A stretch of DNA of 64,000 bases from Lucifuga dentata (Eukaryota; Chordata; Actinopteri; Ophidiiformes; Bythitidae), in assembly GCA_014773175.1 (NCBI GenBank), contig VXCM01002044.1, forward strand, positions 18,698-82,697. The letters are read 5' to 3'. This document shows, piece after piece, positions 44,722 to 56,574 of the stretch. The translations under genes were made by a program, and so were the position numbers. Below the pieces are notes generated by a model. It saw nothing but the letters and a program-made list of their open reading frames with translations. It was not told the origin of the DNA and did no database searches. The first letter of the stretch is position 1. Each line of letters starts with the position of its first letter.

Positions 44722-47270
44722 ATTACACTTATACATTTAACTCTTTATTTTAGACCAGATTCTTTACATTAACCTACAGGCTGTTGAGGGAGGGTTTCTT
44801 TCTTTTTTCAGGGCTTTTGAAGCAAAATGTTTCCACTTGATACCGTGACTTTTAATATCTTTATTACCATATCCTCGTTTATTGGGATCGATGAAAAGAA
44901 AATGACCATATTAAAGGCAATGAAAGTCTGTTTTATTGTATGACTGAGCTAAAAAACTCACCAATATATTTACATTTTTAATCACAGCAAATAAAAGTGT
45001 GACATAAACCGTGTCACTTTCTTGTTTGTAAGTAAGTGTGTATGTGACAGTGTGTGTTTTGTAGTGTGGGGGTAAACGGGAAGTTGTTTTCTTCTTTCAG
45101 CTCAGGTTATTGTGCTCAGGACGGGAATGCACGCTCAGGTCCTCACGACGGCCACATTTCACACCGATTTAAATTTATTTCAATAGAATGGAACTACAGA
45201 GAGACAGAGAGAGAGACAAGATGAGGACAGAAAGACACAGATCAGTGCACTTGTCTGATAAGTGATAATAGTGATAATAATGATAATAGTGATAATAGTG
45301 ATAATGATAGGTGACAATAGCTCAACTATTGCAGTGGAAGTCAAATGGAAACTGTACGTCTCCATTGAGACCGTGAAAGGAGACCTGATGAGAAGGAGTC
45401 GCCCCGTCGCTCATTCTGTCTCTCCTCTCTCAGCTCACCTGACATTTTATTTTTTTTATGATGATTGCGTGTTTTAATTTGTTCTGATATCAAATTGTCG
45501 CATTATCAATAACACTCCCGCAGCAGGAACAACAATGGTAATTATTATTAATTAGAATCTTCTAAAGGAGAACCTCAACCAATTAGGGAAAAGGGGCTGG
45601 AGCCCCTTTAGCGCCCCCCTCTGCACGTGCCTGGAACTAGGCCATGCCCCCATCACCACCAGGCCGGGGTTGAGCACAGTGTACCTGCAGTAAACCACGC
45701 CCCACTGTGGAGTGGGGTGAAATTGTCACTTTGAGGGGCGTTTCTGCCTTTTGGGAATAAATACCACTATCTGTACCAGTTAGAACTTAAAGGACCATAC
45801 CATAATTGTGCATGTTTGAGCCCAATATATATAATCCACATACATGTTACGTTATTGACAACCATTTCCCAAAATATACTAGTTTAGCGTTAAATGTCAG
45901 AATTGTTTTTCCTACCTTCCAGACTGTCATTGGTTTCAGTTCATTCCAGTGCGCTACAAAAAACAACTTTTAGAGACTTGAAACACGCTGAGATAAATAA
46001 TCCATCAGAGAGAGCAACATGATTGGGTTTTTTTGTTGAAGTAACTTTATTTAACTGATCCAACATGGAGCTGCATGGAAGACAATGTATGTCTACGCCA
46101 GGAAATGTAGTCCCAGGAGAAGGCGGCTTTTATCGGGAAATTAAAAATGATGGTGCCTTCATAATTGAGCATAGCTATTAGCAGATGAAATATTGAATGT
46201 TAAGGTAGCTGTACCAGCTGTAAATTTGATTTTGAAAGATTTGCAAAATAACAGGAAAGCTAAAATATAGTTTTATGTTTTGGCAGCAATGTAACATGTA
46301 TGTGGATAGTATATATTGGACCCAAACATGTCACATGGTCCTTTAAGAAGACTTTTAGATGAACAGCAAAATGTCTTCAACCTCTGTTTTTTCCAGTGCA
46401 GTGACTCACCTTCAAGCTTCGAGACATCGAGCCTCCTGCCTGACTGAGATGAAGCTTCTCTGACACATTAAACACATGACAGATACTCAGAATCATGCTA
46501 CCTGCTCCAGGCCTCTCAATGCCTCCATCCCCAAAAGAGCGCCCAAAGGTGGGGGCGACATCGTACGGGTTGCTGGGTACGTGCCTGGACGCTGATAGAA
46601 CACTGTAACCTGTAAACATAATAAGCATAAAATCCTGTTACACACATATAAAGAGTGTGTTTTTGTCATTAAAGGGCAGTAAGAGAATCTCACTGGTTTG
46701 AACATGTGGAAGCAGTTCACTAAAGGCAACGATACGTGTTTGGTCTTTAAGACTCTTTGTAGCTTATCAATGAGGTTCATTGTTAAAATATATGAAATCT
46801 GATTTAACCAGGAGTTGGACTCACCCTTTCTCGGTCCTGCCTGAGCGGCGGCTCCCCGCGGTGACAGCACCAGCTGGATGTTCACTTTCCCACCAAAACG
46901 TCCAGCACCTGAAGGGCTCACAGGACCCAGAGGCAGAGCGCTGCGGCTGGGCAAAGACGAGCCGGACGCTGAGGGTGCTGCAGCCCAGGAGGAGGAGGAG
47001 GAGGAGGAGGGNAAAAAAAAAAAAAAAAAAAAAAAGATGATTCTACTGGAATAAATGATGAGGCAGGAAGGAAGGAAGGAAGGAAGGAAGGAAGGAAAGA
47101 AAGGAAGGAAGGAAAAAAGAAAGAAGGAAATGAAAGTAAAAGAAAGGAAGAAAGAAAGGAATGAAAGATGGAAGGAAAGAAAGAAGGAAGGAAGGATGGA
47201 TGGAAGGACAGAAAAAAGAGAAAGAAGGAAGAAAGGAAGGAAGGAAAGAAAGAACAGAAGGAAGGAAGGA

Positions 47271-47330
<60 letters not shown>

Positions 47331-48602
47331 AGTTTTCCAAACCACTGTGAAGTTGATTGGTTGGCACAGCATGGGGGGCGTGGCCAGACGGGCTCTCAGG
47401 TAAAGGGTGGTGCAGGTCCACAATCAGCTCGCCGTGACAGTCAATGCCAGAGGAGCACGGAGTCCTTACTGTAAAAAAACAAAAAACATATGAATGAAAA
47501 AAATAGGAATAAAAACATGAATAACAAATATATGAATAAATATATATGAATAAAAAAGATATGAATAAATATATATGAATAAAAAAGATATGAATAAAAA
47601 ATATAAGAATACAAACATGAATAAAAAAGATATGAATAAAACATAAGAATAAAAATATATGAATAAATATATGATATATATTATAAATATATGAATAAAT
47701 ATATATGAAAGATGAATAAAAAATATAAGAATAAAAACATGAATAAAAACATATGAATAACAAATATATATGAATAAATATATATGAATAAAAAAGATAT
47801 GAATAAAAGATATAAGAAAAAAAACATGAATAAAAAATATATGAATAAAACTATAAGAATAAAAACATGAATAAAAACATGAATAAAAATATATGAATAA
47901 AAAGTATAAGAATAAAATCATGAATAAAAAATATAAGAATAAAAACATGAATAAAAATATAAGAATAAAAACATGAATAAAAATATAAGAATAAAAACAT
48001 GAATAAAAACATATGAATAACAAATATATGTAATGTAATATCAGTAATATAACATGTATATGTATATGGTTATATTTAATGGGCTCAAATGGGTATGATC
48101 GACGGAATGGTCCTTTAAGTGAGATCTGCATGTACCTGAGTACCAATCCTCACGCTGAGCGACGGGCCCTTTCCTGCTGCTGTCTGGTGTACGATATCCT
48201 GAGGAAGACGCCTTGACTGCTGAATAAAGAGCAACACACACACATCAGATGACGAAGCCAGAATATCAGATATGTAGCAGTCTGGATCATGTCTGATAAC
48301 TGCTGAAACATCTGGTGACTTCCGTGTGTTTTTACATTCATTTACACGCACACTTCTTCCTTTTTTTCCACCGCGTGTCACAAATCAGACGTGTGTTGTG
48401 AACGTGTGAAAAGTTCATGGAATGAGATATTCTCAGATCAGCTTTGGGCCACGTTCGTATGTGGAAATAAATCATACATGTATCAGATATGTGTTAATGT
48501 GACTGTCATCTGAACACACAATTTATTTATTTTCTTTCTTTCTCAACCTGTGTGTACATGTAGTGTGGGCCACAACTGCACACACACACACACGCACACA
48601 CA

Positions 48603-48661
<59 letters not shown>

Positions 48662-51600
48662 ACAGTATATGAATATTGAATGTATTAGGCTCAAACATGC
48701 AAAATGGATGGTATGGTCCTTTAATGTTGCAACAGGCAGAAAAAAATGAACTTTATATAAAATATTTTTTAAAAATCCTTTAAAAATTTGATTTTTTTTT
48801 TTTTTTTNTTTTTTTTTTTTTTTGTCTGAACTGTGCTTCAGGGAAAGATGCAACTAATGGCAAGTCGCTTAAAGGACCATACCAGTGATTATGTATGTTT
48901 AAGCCCAGGAAATACTACCTGCATACATGTTATGTCAATAACATAAAGCCAGATTTTAGTTTTCCTGTTATTTTTGCCAAATCCACTAAACTCTCAAAAT
49001 CAAAAGTTGAGGTGATACATCCACCTTAAAATTCAAAGTTCCACCTTCTAACATGAACATCCAAATGTAGAAGTCACGGTCATTTTAATTTCTCAGAGAA
49101 AGCTGGCTTCTCCTGGTACTATATTTCCTGGCGGATATATACATTTTCTTCCATGCAGCTCTCTGTTGGATCAGTTACATTAAATAACTTTGCCAAAAAT
49201 CAAAATGACATCATGTTCACTGTGATGGATTATTTATCTCAAGCATGTTTCAAGTCTCTACAAGTTAATTTTATAGTGTGCTGGAATAAACTTAAATCAA
49301 TGGCAGTCTGGAAGGTAGAAAAAACAATTCTAATATTTACTGCTCCAGTAATAGGTCTTAATTGGTTGTCAGTAACGTGACATGTATGCAGGTGTATTTG
49401 TAGGGCTCAAACATGCAAAACCACCGTTAGTTTAATTGTAATAGAGAGTACACCAGCTAAGTTAACACAGGTGGAGGTGCTCACTCTGACATGCCCAACT
49501 AAATCAATTTTACATCACATAATTTCGGTCTAACTAATCTGGATTATACTAATTTCAACCTAATTATGATGTTTAAGACATTTGAAAAAATTTAATTTGT
49601 TGCCTTATATCAAAGTGTTAATATGCATGTGTGTGTGTGTGTGCTAGTGACAGAAAGTTTGTTAGTGATGCTGCTGAACCTGTTTTTTTCCAGTCCAGTG
49701 ACTCACCTTCAAGCTTCCAGACATCAAACCTCCTGCATGACTGACACATTAAACACACGACAGATACTCAGTACTGCTACCTGCTCCAGGCCTCTCAAAC
49801 CCTCCATCCCCAAAAGAGCGCCCAAAGGTGGGGGTGACATCATACGGGTTGCTGAGTTTGGGCCTGGACCATGACGGAACACTGAAATCTGGAAACATAA
49901 GCATAAAATCCTGAAAATAATGATAAAGATATTCCTTTTCTGTTTTTGTAATTAAAGAACATTAATTGGTTTGAGTATGTACAGCAGTTCCCCAACTAGT
50001 TTTCCCCAAGGGCCAAACTATGTCAAGCATGCCAAGCCGAGGGCCACNCCATTGACCATCATTTCCCACCCCCAGATCCACCCGATCTTTTCCTCTCATT
50101 TGGTAATAACAACGGAAAACAATTTTCTATTTTTTATTTATTTTTAAACGTAACACTTTACAACCGGAGTGGCCTGGCACCAGGCCCAGCACTTCTGTTG
50201 TTGCGTTTGTGGTGTTTTATAATATCATTTCTTAATAAAATGGAGATATATTAATATCTACAGAAAGCTTAGATTCTCCCGAACAAAATGAGCCCAAGCA
50301 TGACATTTTATGACCACGCAATCCCGAGATAAGTGCAACTAAACTACAAGATTTTTAAATTTTTTTATTTTTATCTTTTGGAGAAGTCATCTGAGGGCCT
50401 GATAGATGGGACCCGCAGGCCACATTTGGCCTGCTGGCCGCCAGTTGGGGATCCCTGATGTACAACACGCCACAAACAGGACACCAGACTTAGTTGGGCC
50501 ACGTGTGTGAGATAGTGTTTTAGGGGTAACATGTTAATAGCAATAACTTTTTAAGCTTATTTATTATTCTTTATCTGGTCATCTGAATGGCAGCGATGAG
50601 CAGATGAAGCCGAGGCTTCTCCCTCATTGTGTCAGGAAAAGAGTTGATGCTTCAGAGCATTGAATAGCTGTCACCAAATTAAGTTTGAGATTTTTACATG
50701 CGAGAAAATAGCTGCTTAGATTTTGACTATATGGTTGACCGATTAAAATAATGCTGAATTCAAACTTTTTTCGACATTTTCAGAGCTCCGTCAGCAGCTC
50801 TGTGCCGGGGCAGGCTGCAGCGTATGGAATACCCATTGTGCCAAAATTAAAAGCGCAAAATGGCTATTTCATAATTCCATACTGACCTGAAGATGTGGCC
50901 TTCACAGGCGGGAAGCTCCGGTAGGCCGAGCCTGACACAGCACCATCTAAAGGAGGAGAACTATCATTATTAAGCATATTAGTAATCATATGAAATTAAA
51001 CATGTTAAAACAGGAAAAGAGCAAAATCTGGATGTTTAATCCAAAATTCTGCTCTGTACTTCAAGTTTTGTCACACTGTCATACTGAATGAAATCAAATT
51101 TTAGATGTATTTTAATTTTTTGTTTAATTTTGTATTTTTTTTGTAAAGGTTAAAGGACCATACCAGGGATTGTGCATGTTTGAGTCCAGTATATAAAACC
51201 TGCATACACGTTACGTTACTGACAACCATTTTCCAAAACATAAAACTATATTTTAGTTTTCCTGTTTTTCCAAATCCCCTAATCTTTCAAAATCAAATGC
51301 TCAGATCCACCTTAAAATTCAATGTTTCATCTGCTAACACTTTTGCACAAGTATAGAAGGCACGGTCATTTAAATTTCTCTGTAAAAGCCGTCTTGTCCT
51401 GGGACTATATTTCCTGGCAGAGAAATACATGTTATTCCATGCAGCTCCGTGTTGGATCAGTTAAATAAAGTTACTTCAAAAAAAAAAAAAAAAAAANAAA
51501 AAAAAAAAAAAAAAAACCTAATAGACATGCTGTTTGCTGCGATGAATTGTGTGTCTCAAGCATGTTTCAAGTATCAACAACTTGATTTTTATAGCATACT

Positions 51601-52892
51601 GGAATGAGCTGAAACCAATGACAGTCTGGAAGGTAGGAAAAACAATCTAAAATTTACCACTAATGTAGTATATTTTGGGTGGTTGTCAGTAACATAACAT
51701 GCATGTGGATGGTATATATTGGGTTTAAACAAGAATTGTTGACAGTATGGTCCTTTAAAGGAAAGAGCAAAATCTGGATATTTAGTCCAAAATTCTGTTC
51801 TGTGCATCAAATTTTGTTTCGCACTGAAAGAAATAAAATTTTCAATGCATTTAATTTTTTGGTTTAGTGGGATTTTCACATGAAGGGTTAATATAGTTAT
51901 AGTATGATCTGCTGTATAATAAAGTATTGTGCTGTGTTTTCTTCAGTCCTACAGGTAAACTCTACTCAGGTGTGTCGCTACAGGAAGTTATTGGTGTGTA
52001 GTCGTGGTTGTGGATATTGGCTCATACCACATTGTAGCTGGTAGTCATGGCAACAAGTGTTGAAGCGGACGCATTGTGGATCACACTCGCACACTTGACC
52101 ACGCCTGAATGTCTCAGCACAGCGTCCCGCACAGGACTGACCTGGAAGTGACACACAAACAGAAAGACAGTCAAAAATAGGCATAATCACATAAAGTTTC
52201 ATCTAAACTTTCAGAAATTAGAAATGAAAATCTGATGCTCATAGTGACTTATCCCAAATGTTTAAAGGACCATACCGGTGATCATGCATGTTTGAGCCTA
52301 ACATATATAATCTATATGCATGTTACGTTACTGACAACCATTTCCTAAAACATTTCCTATAATATATGACTTTAACAGTAAATTTTACAGTGTTTTTCCT
52401 ACCTTCCAGGCTGCCACTGGTTTCAGATCATTCCAGTTTGTTATTAAAATCAACTTTTAGAGACTTGAAACATGCTTGAGATAAATAATCCATCACAGCA
52501 AACAACATGTCTATTAGGTTGTTTTATTAAAGTAACTTTATTTAATTTATCCAACACAGAGCTGCACAGAAGAAAATGTATTTCTCTGCCAGGAAATATA
52601 GTCCCAGGAGAAGACGGCTTTTACAGAGAAATTAAAATGATTGTGCCTTCTACAATCATGCAAAAGTATTAGCAGAAGAAAAATTGAATTTTAAGGTGAG
52701 TGCAGTGTTTCCCATACATAGGCTCTACTTGGGTGGCCAGCCCAGGTAGATCATCATAAGATGAAATCCAAAGTAAAAAGATCCTATTATTAGGTTTTGT
52801 CACTGTTAATCCATTTCATAGCAAAATCTCCATAGACCAGCATCTATCTCCTTCCTTATAAGTGTACCATAAATGCTCTAATGCTGATGGGT

Positions 52893-52923
<31 letters not shown>

Positions 52924-54030
52924 NTCCAGCCAGGTCATTATTTCTAATTTTAAAATATATGTAACCTCCATGCTTCTCACCAAAGCTTCCCTCTGCTGTG
53001 CTATAGTTAATTAGTTTGTTTAATTTTCTTTTAAAACCCCACTGAGGTCCAATGAAATGCGCTGGTTATGTTACTGTGGTTGCCCAGCAACCAGTAGTAT
53101 ACAGCCTGGCAGCGGCCATTTTCAGCTAGATCTGAGTGTTTTTTTCTTTTTTTTTTTTTNTTTTTTTTTTTTTGCACTTTTAAAGCCAAATAGCCATGTT
53201 AAACTTTTGCTGGAATCTTCTATTGCAGTTATCCACTGAAGTGAATATTTGATTTTGAAAGATGAGGGGATTTGAAAAAATAGCACGAAAACTAAAATAC
53301 AGTTTTATGTTTTGGTTGTCAGTAATGTAACATGTTTGCAGGTTATATTTAATGGGCTAAAAACAATCACCAGCATGACCCTTTAAAACTCTGTGTTTTC
53401 AGTCTTATTTTGTGCTTGTGATTCTTACCTACGATGCAAACGGCCTGAAAGTCCTGACAGCACTCGTTATGACGCAGGCAGTTGTCATCGCATGTGCATT
53501 TCTGCCCTCGAGTGAAAACCTCACCACAGCGTCCCACACAGCTGCCTGCAGGGGGCAGCAGTGGGCAGGAAATTAAGCTTTTACACAGCGTGATAAAGCA
53601 TCAAAAATATCATAGGATATCATACTCTAGGTGCATTACTAGGCATTATAATGTTTTATAGATGCCATCATAGGCAAGGTATGACATAATACATGCATTA
53701 CAACATAATACATACATTAATGGACATTATAAGATGTTATAGGTGCATTGATATCCATTGCAGTACACACCATGTATACATTATAAGACATCATAAGGCA
53801 TCATAGGTATAATATTTGACATTTCAATAACTATGGATGGCATTATTAAAACTTATAATAATTATCAAACAATGATGCATCATGAAATATTATAAACACA
53901 TTATGAAACGTTTATAAGATGTTAAAGGTACATGAAAAGGCATAATTTAGAACTATTTGGCATTATAAGGAAATATAGGTGGAATTATTCTATCAATTAG
54001 ATGTTATAAGGTATCGCTGTATGTGCTATA

Positions 54031-54064
<34 letters not shown>

Positions 54065-54198
54065 CTGGTTCAGCAGCAGTAAAGGTCACAGCNTGTGTGT
54101 GTGTGTGTGTGTGTGTGTGTACCTGGTTCAGCAGCAGTAAAGGTCACAGCGAGGCCGAGCACCAGGAACCACAGTAACGTTTTCATCATCTTCTTCAT
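40349..54198 (-). CDS. prg4: Proteoglycan 4 (lubricin), short form, 15 exons
   Basis: Secreted boundary-lubricant glycoprotein of joints and other surfaces (family knowledge). In coding order the exons I place are 54198-54123, 53545-53429, 52141-52028, 50946-50887, 49888-49781, 48219-48154, 47468-47346, 46908-46825, 46609-46502, 44163-44077, 43249-43110, 42444-42285, 42167-41998, 41437-41243, 40530-40349. After collapsing assembly duplicates in two of them, they sum to 1662 nt, about 553 residues. Order: signal peptide, two somatomedin-B domains, a ~200-residue linker, hemopexin-like C-terminus. IDTVFTRCNCQGNTY and ESIYFFKRG are close to human PRG4, as is the convergent position beside TPR. 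Human PRG4 is about 1400 residues because of a huge Thr/Pro-rich mucin exon; none is visible here. Vitronectin is the main alternative and fits less well. The linker exons at 48154 and 47346 are the least certain. Confidence 0.9.
41619..41697. mobile_element. TTAA MITE, left-end fragment
   Basis: TTAA then AGGACCATACTTGTGATTTT and the TTTTAGTTTTCTTGTTAT block, after which family sequence stops. Confidence 0.6.
42536..43061. mobile_element. TTAA MITE, subfamily B, target site decayed
   Basis: AGGACCATACTGGTG to CGGTATGGTCCT; flanking sites now read ATAA and TTTT. It lies between two prg4 hemopexin exons and ends 48 bp before one of them. Confidence 0.8.
43551..43976. mobile_element. TTAA MITE, subfamily A, internally deleted
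   Basis: Family sequence begins near CATTTTGCATGTTTGAGTC, jumps from the left terminal block directly to TTTAAATTTTTCCATAAAC, and ends GGATGGTATGGTCCT with TTAA at 43977-43980. Confidence 0.75.
45791..46342. mobile_element. TTAA MITE, subfamily B
   Basis: AGGACCATACCATAATTG to CATGGTCCT between TTAA sites 45787-45790 and 46343-46346; in the prg4 intron 44164-46501. That intron also holds CA, A, CT and GATAAT microsatellites and no other gene. Confidence 0.8.
46390..46720 (-). repeat. Tandem segmental duplication in prg4, downstream copy
   Basis: This ~300-bp block matches 49690-49980: it includes exon 46502-46609 (vs 49781-49888) plus flanking intron on both sides (GTGACTCACCTTCAAGCTTC and AAGCATAAAATCCTG shared). 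See findings. Confidence 0.8.
46502..50946 (-). CDS. prg4: prg4 linker exons between SMB and hemopexin domains
   Basis: Six phase 1-1 exons: 50946-50887 (SGSAYRSFPPVKATSS), 49888-49781, 48219-48154, 47468-47346 (SGIDCHGELIVDLHHPLP), 46908-46825 (GRFGGKVNIQLVLSPRG) and 46609-46502. The 49781 and 46502 exons are near-identical duplicates carrying SNPYDV and PTFGRSFGDGG. This Ser/Gly/Pro-rich linker replaces the mucin domain of tetrapod PRG4. Equal phases make any exon skippable without frame loss. 48154 and 47346 have weaker support (47346 has a non-ideal GTGGTT donor). Confidence 0.7.
47062..47332. repeat. GAAA/GGAA microsatellite
   Basis: A pure purine tract of GGAA and GAAA units on the plus strand, opened by an N-marked A tract. 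It keeps frames open on both strands and causes long spurious ORFs. Confidence 0.9.
47475..48030. repeat. AT-rich minisatellite (ATGAATAAAAA units)
   Basis: Degenerate tandem units such as AAAAACATGAATAAAAATAT across ~550 bp in a prg4 intron, next to a right-end fragment of the TTAA MITE (48040-48114). Tyr/Phe/Ile-rich minus-strand ORFs here are artefacts of it. Confidence 0.85.
48040..48114. mobile_element. TTAA MITE right-end fragment
   Basis: Ends GACGGAATGGTCCT with TTAA; only the last ~75 bp match the family. Confidence 0.6.
48600..48720. repeat. (TCTA)n microsatellite joined to a TTAA MITE right end
   Basis: About 15 TCTA units (48602-48661) run into GAATGTATTAGGCTCAAACA and GGATGGTATGGTCCT, then TTAA. 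Confidence 0.75.
48873..49432. mobile_element. TTAA MITE, right terminus eroded
   Basis: TTAA then AGGACCATACCAGTG, with internal blocks CTATATTTCCTGGCGG and CTGGAAGGTAG. The end reads ACCACCGTTAGTTTAA in place of GGTATGGTCCTTTAA. Prg4 intron. Confidence 0.75.
49985..50457. mobile_element. hAT-type MITE with GGCCAGCAGGCC-like end
   Basis: The left end CAGTTCCCCAACTAG and right end CAGTTGGGGATCCCTG are inverted copies, flanked by ATGTACAG and ATGTACAA (7 of 8 equal), as expected for hAT. No coding sequence. It contains an N at 50048 without a duplicate. Located just upstream, in coding direction, of prg4 exon 49888-49781. Confidence 0.75.
51154..51754. mobile_element. TTAA MITE, subfamily B
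   Basis: AGGACCATACCAGGG to CAGTATGGTCCT, TTAA on both sides (51150-51153, 51755-51758). Contains an N-marked A tract at 51479-51517. Prg4 intron 50947-52027. Confidence 0.82.
52028..53545 (-). CDS. prg4: prg4 somatomedin-B domain exons (two)
   Basis: Exon 53545-53429 encodes SCVGRCGEVFTRGQKCTCDD then NCLRHNECCQDF; exon 52141-52028 encodes SCAGRCAETFRRGQVCECDP then QCVRFNTCCHDYQLQC. Each carries the eight-cysteine C-x3-C...C-x-C-x3-C...CC...C layout of somatomedin B, one domain per exon, phase 1-1. In PRG4 and vitronectin relatives these domains mediate surface and partner binding. The TTAA MITE 52266-53382 fills most of the intron between them. Confidence 0.92.
52266..53382. mobile_element. 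TTAA MITE interrupted by a second element
   Basis: AGGACCATACCGGTG to CAGCATGACCCT between TTAA sites. Family sequence breaks at about 52702 and resumes near 53239. The insert begins CAGTGTTTCCC and ends CCACTG, a hAT-like pairing, but no clean target duplication is visible. Two N-marked T tracts lie inside. Confidence 0.75.
54123..54198 (-). CDS. prg4: prg4 exon 1: start codon and signal peptide
   Basis: Encodes MKKMMKTLLWFLVLGLAVTF then TAAEP: basic start, hydrophobic core, small residues before a likely cleavage after Thr-Ala-Ala. ATGs also lie 3 and 4 codons in. The donor GTACACAC runs straight into a CA repeat. The exon's last 32 bases reappear beyond the N at 54093, an assembly duplicate. 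Confidence 0.85.
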
Positions 54199-54305
54199 CT
54201 TCTTTATCTTTTCCCAAGACTCACGTGAGGAGAATCTGTCTTTAAAAAAATGGCCAAACAACAGCTGTGTACAGGCAATAGTGTGTGTGTGTGTGTGTGT
54301 GTGTC

Positions 54306-54342
<37 letters not shown>

Positions 54343-54356
54343 CAGATGCCAGTTAC

Positions 54357-54410
54357 CTTCTCAGTATAAAGCCTGTTGTCTCTGTGTGTCAGTCTGTTTC
54401 TCTTATATAT
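54357..54410 (-). promoter_or_regulatory. prg4: Putative prg4 core promoter and 5' UTR exon
   Basis: On the coding strand, CATATATAAGAG (TATA at 54402-54409) sits ~25-30 bases before a short stretch that ends in a good donor (GAAG|GTAACT at 54357). A short leader exon would then splice to just before the exon-1 ATG, across an intron of GA and CA repeats. Inferred from motifs only. Confidence 0.5.
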
Positions 54411-54460
54411 GAGACAAAAGCAGAGAAAGGACACTCCAAATTAGTCTGTCACACACACAC

Positions 54461-54513
<53 letters not shown>

Positions 54514-54606
54514 GCACCCTCAGACCAATTAAAAGCTCCAAAGATGTGTTCATACTTAATAAATTAACTCCTACACACAATAACAGCTTTTAACCTTATG
54601 GAGTCA

Positions 54607-54642
<36 letters not shown>

Positions 54643-55221
54643 TATTTTACTTTACATATGTCTTTCATTTAGAAAGCTGAACTCTTAAAAAAAAATCTTT
54701 ACGAGGCAAGATGAAAAATTTAGTCTCGTGAAAATCTGAACATTGTGACTAACCAGACTTGGTTAGCTGTTTGCTGAGGCGGTCTGGTTTTCTTATTGTA
54801 CAGCAGCGATCTCTCATTCTTAAAAGCTGCTGAAACTTGCCTGTTTGTATTAGAAACAGGTTGAAATCAATACAGTAATAACTGGGCAGATTTTTTTTCA
54901 CTTGTTTGAAGAAAATCGATAACAGAAAAAGACTTGATAAGATGCAACTTTTTAGTGTGTTTTATCTGTTTCTGACAAACACACAGCATCTTTTCTTCTA
55001 GTACAAATTAAATTCTCCGTTGAAACCACACTCTTACATTTATGTCAAAAAACAATCAAAATATATCTAAATTAATGACTTAAAGAATTAAAAAATGTTT
55101 TTGTGTTAAATTCCAGATATAATAGATGGGTTTCTCCTCAGTGTGTAAACTTTATTAACGCTTTTTTCTATTATGTGTGTCATAACAGATGATTAATTAA
55201 AAATCTGACTTTAGATATTAA

Positions 55222-55780
55222 AGGACCATACCATTGTTTTGCATGTTTGAGCCTAATATATGCAGTTTTCATACATGTAACATTACTGACAATCATTTCC
55301 CAAAGCATACTACTGGAACAGTGAATTAAAAATGTTTTTCCTACCTTCCAGACCTCCATTGGTTTCAGTTCATTCTGCTATTAAAATCAACTTGTTGATA
55401 CTTGAAACGTTCTTGGGATAGGTAATCCATCATCACCAACAAGACGTGTATTCAGGTTTTTTTTAAAAGTTATGTAATTTTAGCGTTTAAGCTCAATAAA
55501 AAGCGTGGAGTGAATGTATGCCTCCACCGGGGAATATAGTCCCAAAAGAAGACCTGCGTTTATGGAAAAATTTAAAGGACCGTGACTTCATAAGGCTGTG
55601 TAACTATTAGCAGGAGAAACATGGATTTTTAAGGTGGGTGTATCACTTGAATATTTGATTTTGAAAGATTAAGAGATTTTGCAAAATATCAGGAAAACTG
55701 AAATACAGTTTTATCCTTTGATAATGATTGTCGGTAATGTAACATGTATGAAAATTGAATATGTTAGGCTCAAACATTTG
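55222..55780. mobile_element. TTAA MITE, subfamily A, right tip missing
   Basis: TTAA then AGGACCATACCATTG; high similarity to 28047-28626 through TTAGGCTCAAACA, after which the final ~25 bases are lost. Confidence 0.8.
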
Positions 55781-56574
55781 CTCTAATTTTTTTTTTCATG
55801 TATATTGCCTGCTGAGTCTGATATTTTACCAGAGATATTCTTAAAGATTTCAAATGTTCTTTTATTGTTTTAGTTTATTATTTATTTTTTGTTTTTTCTT
55901 ATTTTCTTTTTCTGATTGTTCTATAAATTAAATAGTGACATGCATCTTCTGGAGAACTGAATTGTATAAGCCCCATGAGGTGTTTTTTTTTTTTTTTTTT
56001 TTTGCATTTTGTCCATCACTTTTCCTTTTTTAATGTAATTTTGTGTTTTTCTTTTATATGCATCTGTAAATAACTAAACTAAACTAAACTAAACTTACTG
56101 CAGCAGAAGCTGTTTTTACAGTATGTTTGAGGGTATGTTAGTGAGGTCAGTGCGGACAGCATACTTTAGGAATTAGCTGATGTCATTAATTTGGACATTT
56201 TTACAGAGGATGTTCACTTTTATAGCTCCATTCCTGCATCATAAAAAAGTGTTTACACATGGAAGAAAGTGAAGCAATGATCAAGAGGTCATTTTGAAGC
56301 AAGATGTTATGTGGATTTCTCTGTTCTTAACATTTACGCCCTGAAATAAAGGTTTTAAAAAGGGCTTTTTGTATTTTAAATTAATCATAGAAATAAGAAA
56401 TAAGCTCACATTATGACTTTTAAAGGACCATACTGGGAATTATGCATGTTTGAGCCTAATATATTTAATTTTCAAAGATTTTAAATTTCAAATTTAAAAA
56501 AAAAAAAATCAAAGTATTTTTTTTAATTTTTTTTTTTAATAAAATTCATTTTTTTCTATGTGTTGTGACATTAA

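Noticed and set aside
47055..47474. Plus-strand 139-codon Lys/Glu/Arg-rich frame
   Set aside because: Simple-sequence purine tract; frame exists only because of the repeat.
46918..48146. Minus-strand frames of 226 and 281 codons, Ser/Phe/Tyr/Ile-rich
   Set aside because: They run through GGAA/GAAA and ATGAATAAAA repeats, which lack stops by composition. Only the piece 47346-47468 is kept as a possible prg4 exon.
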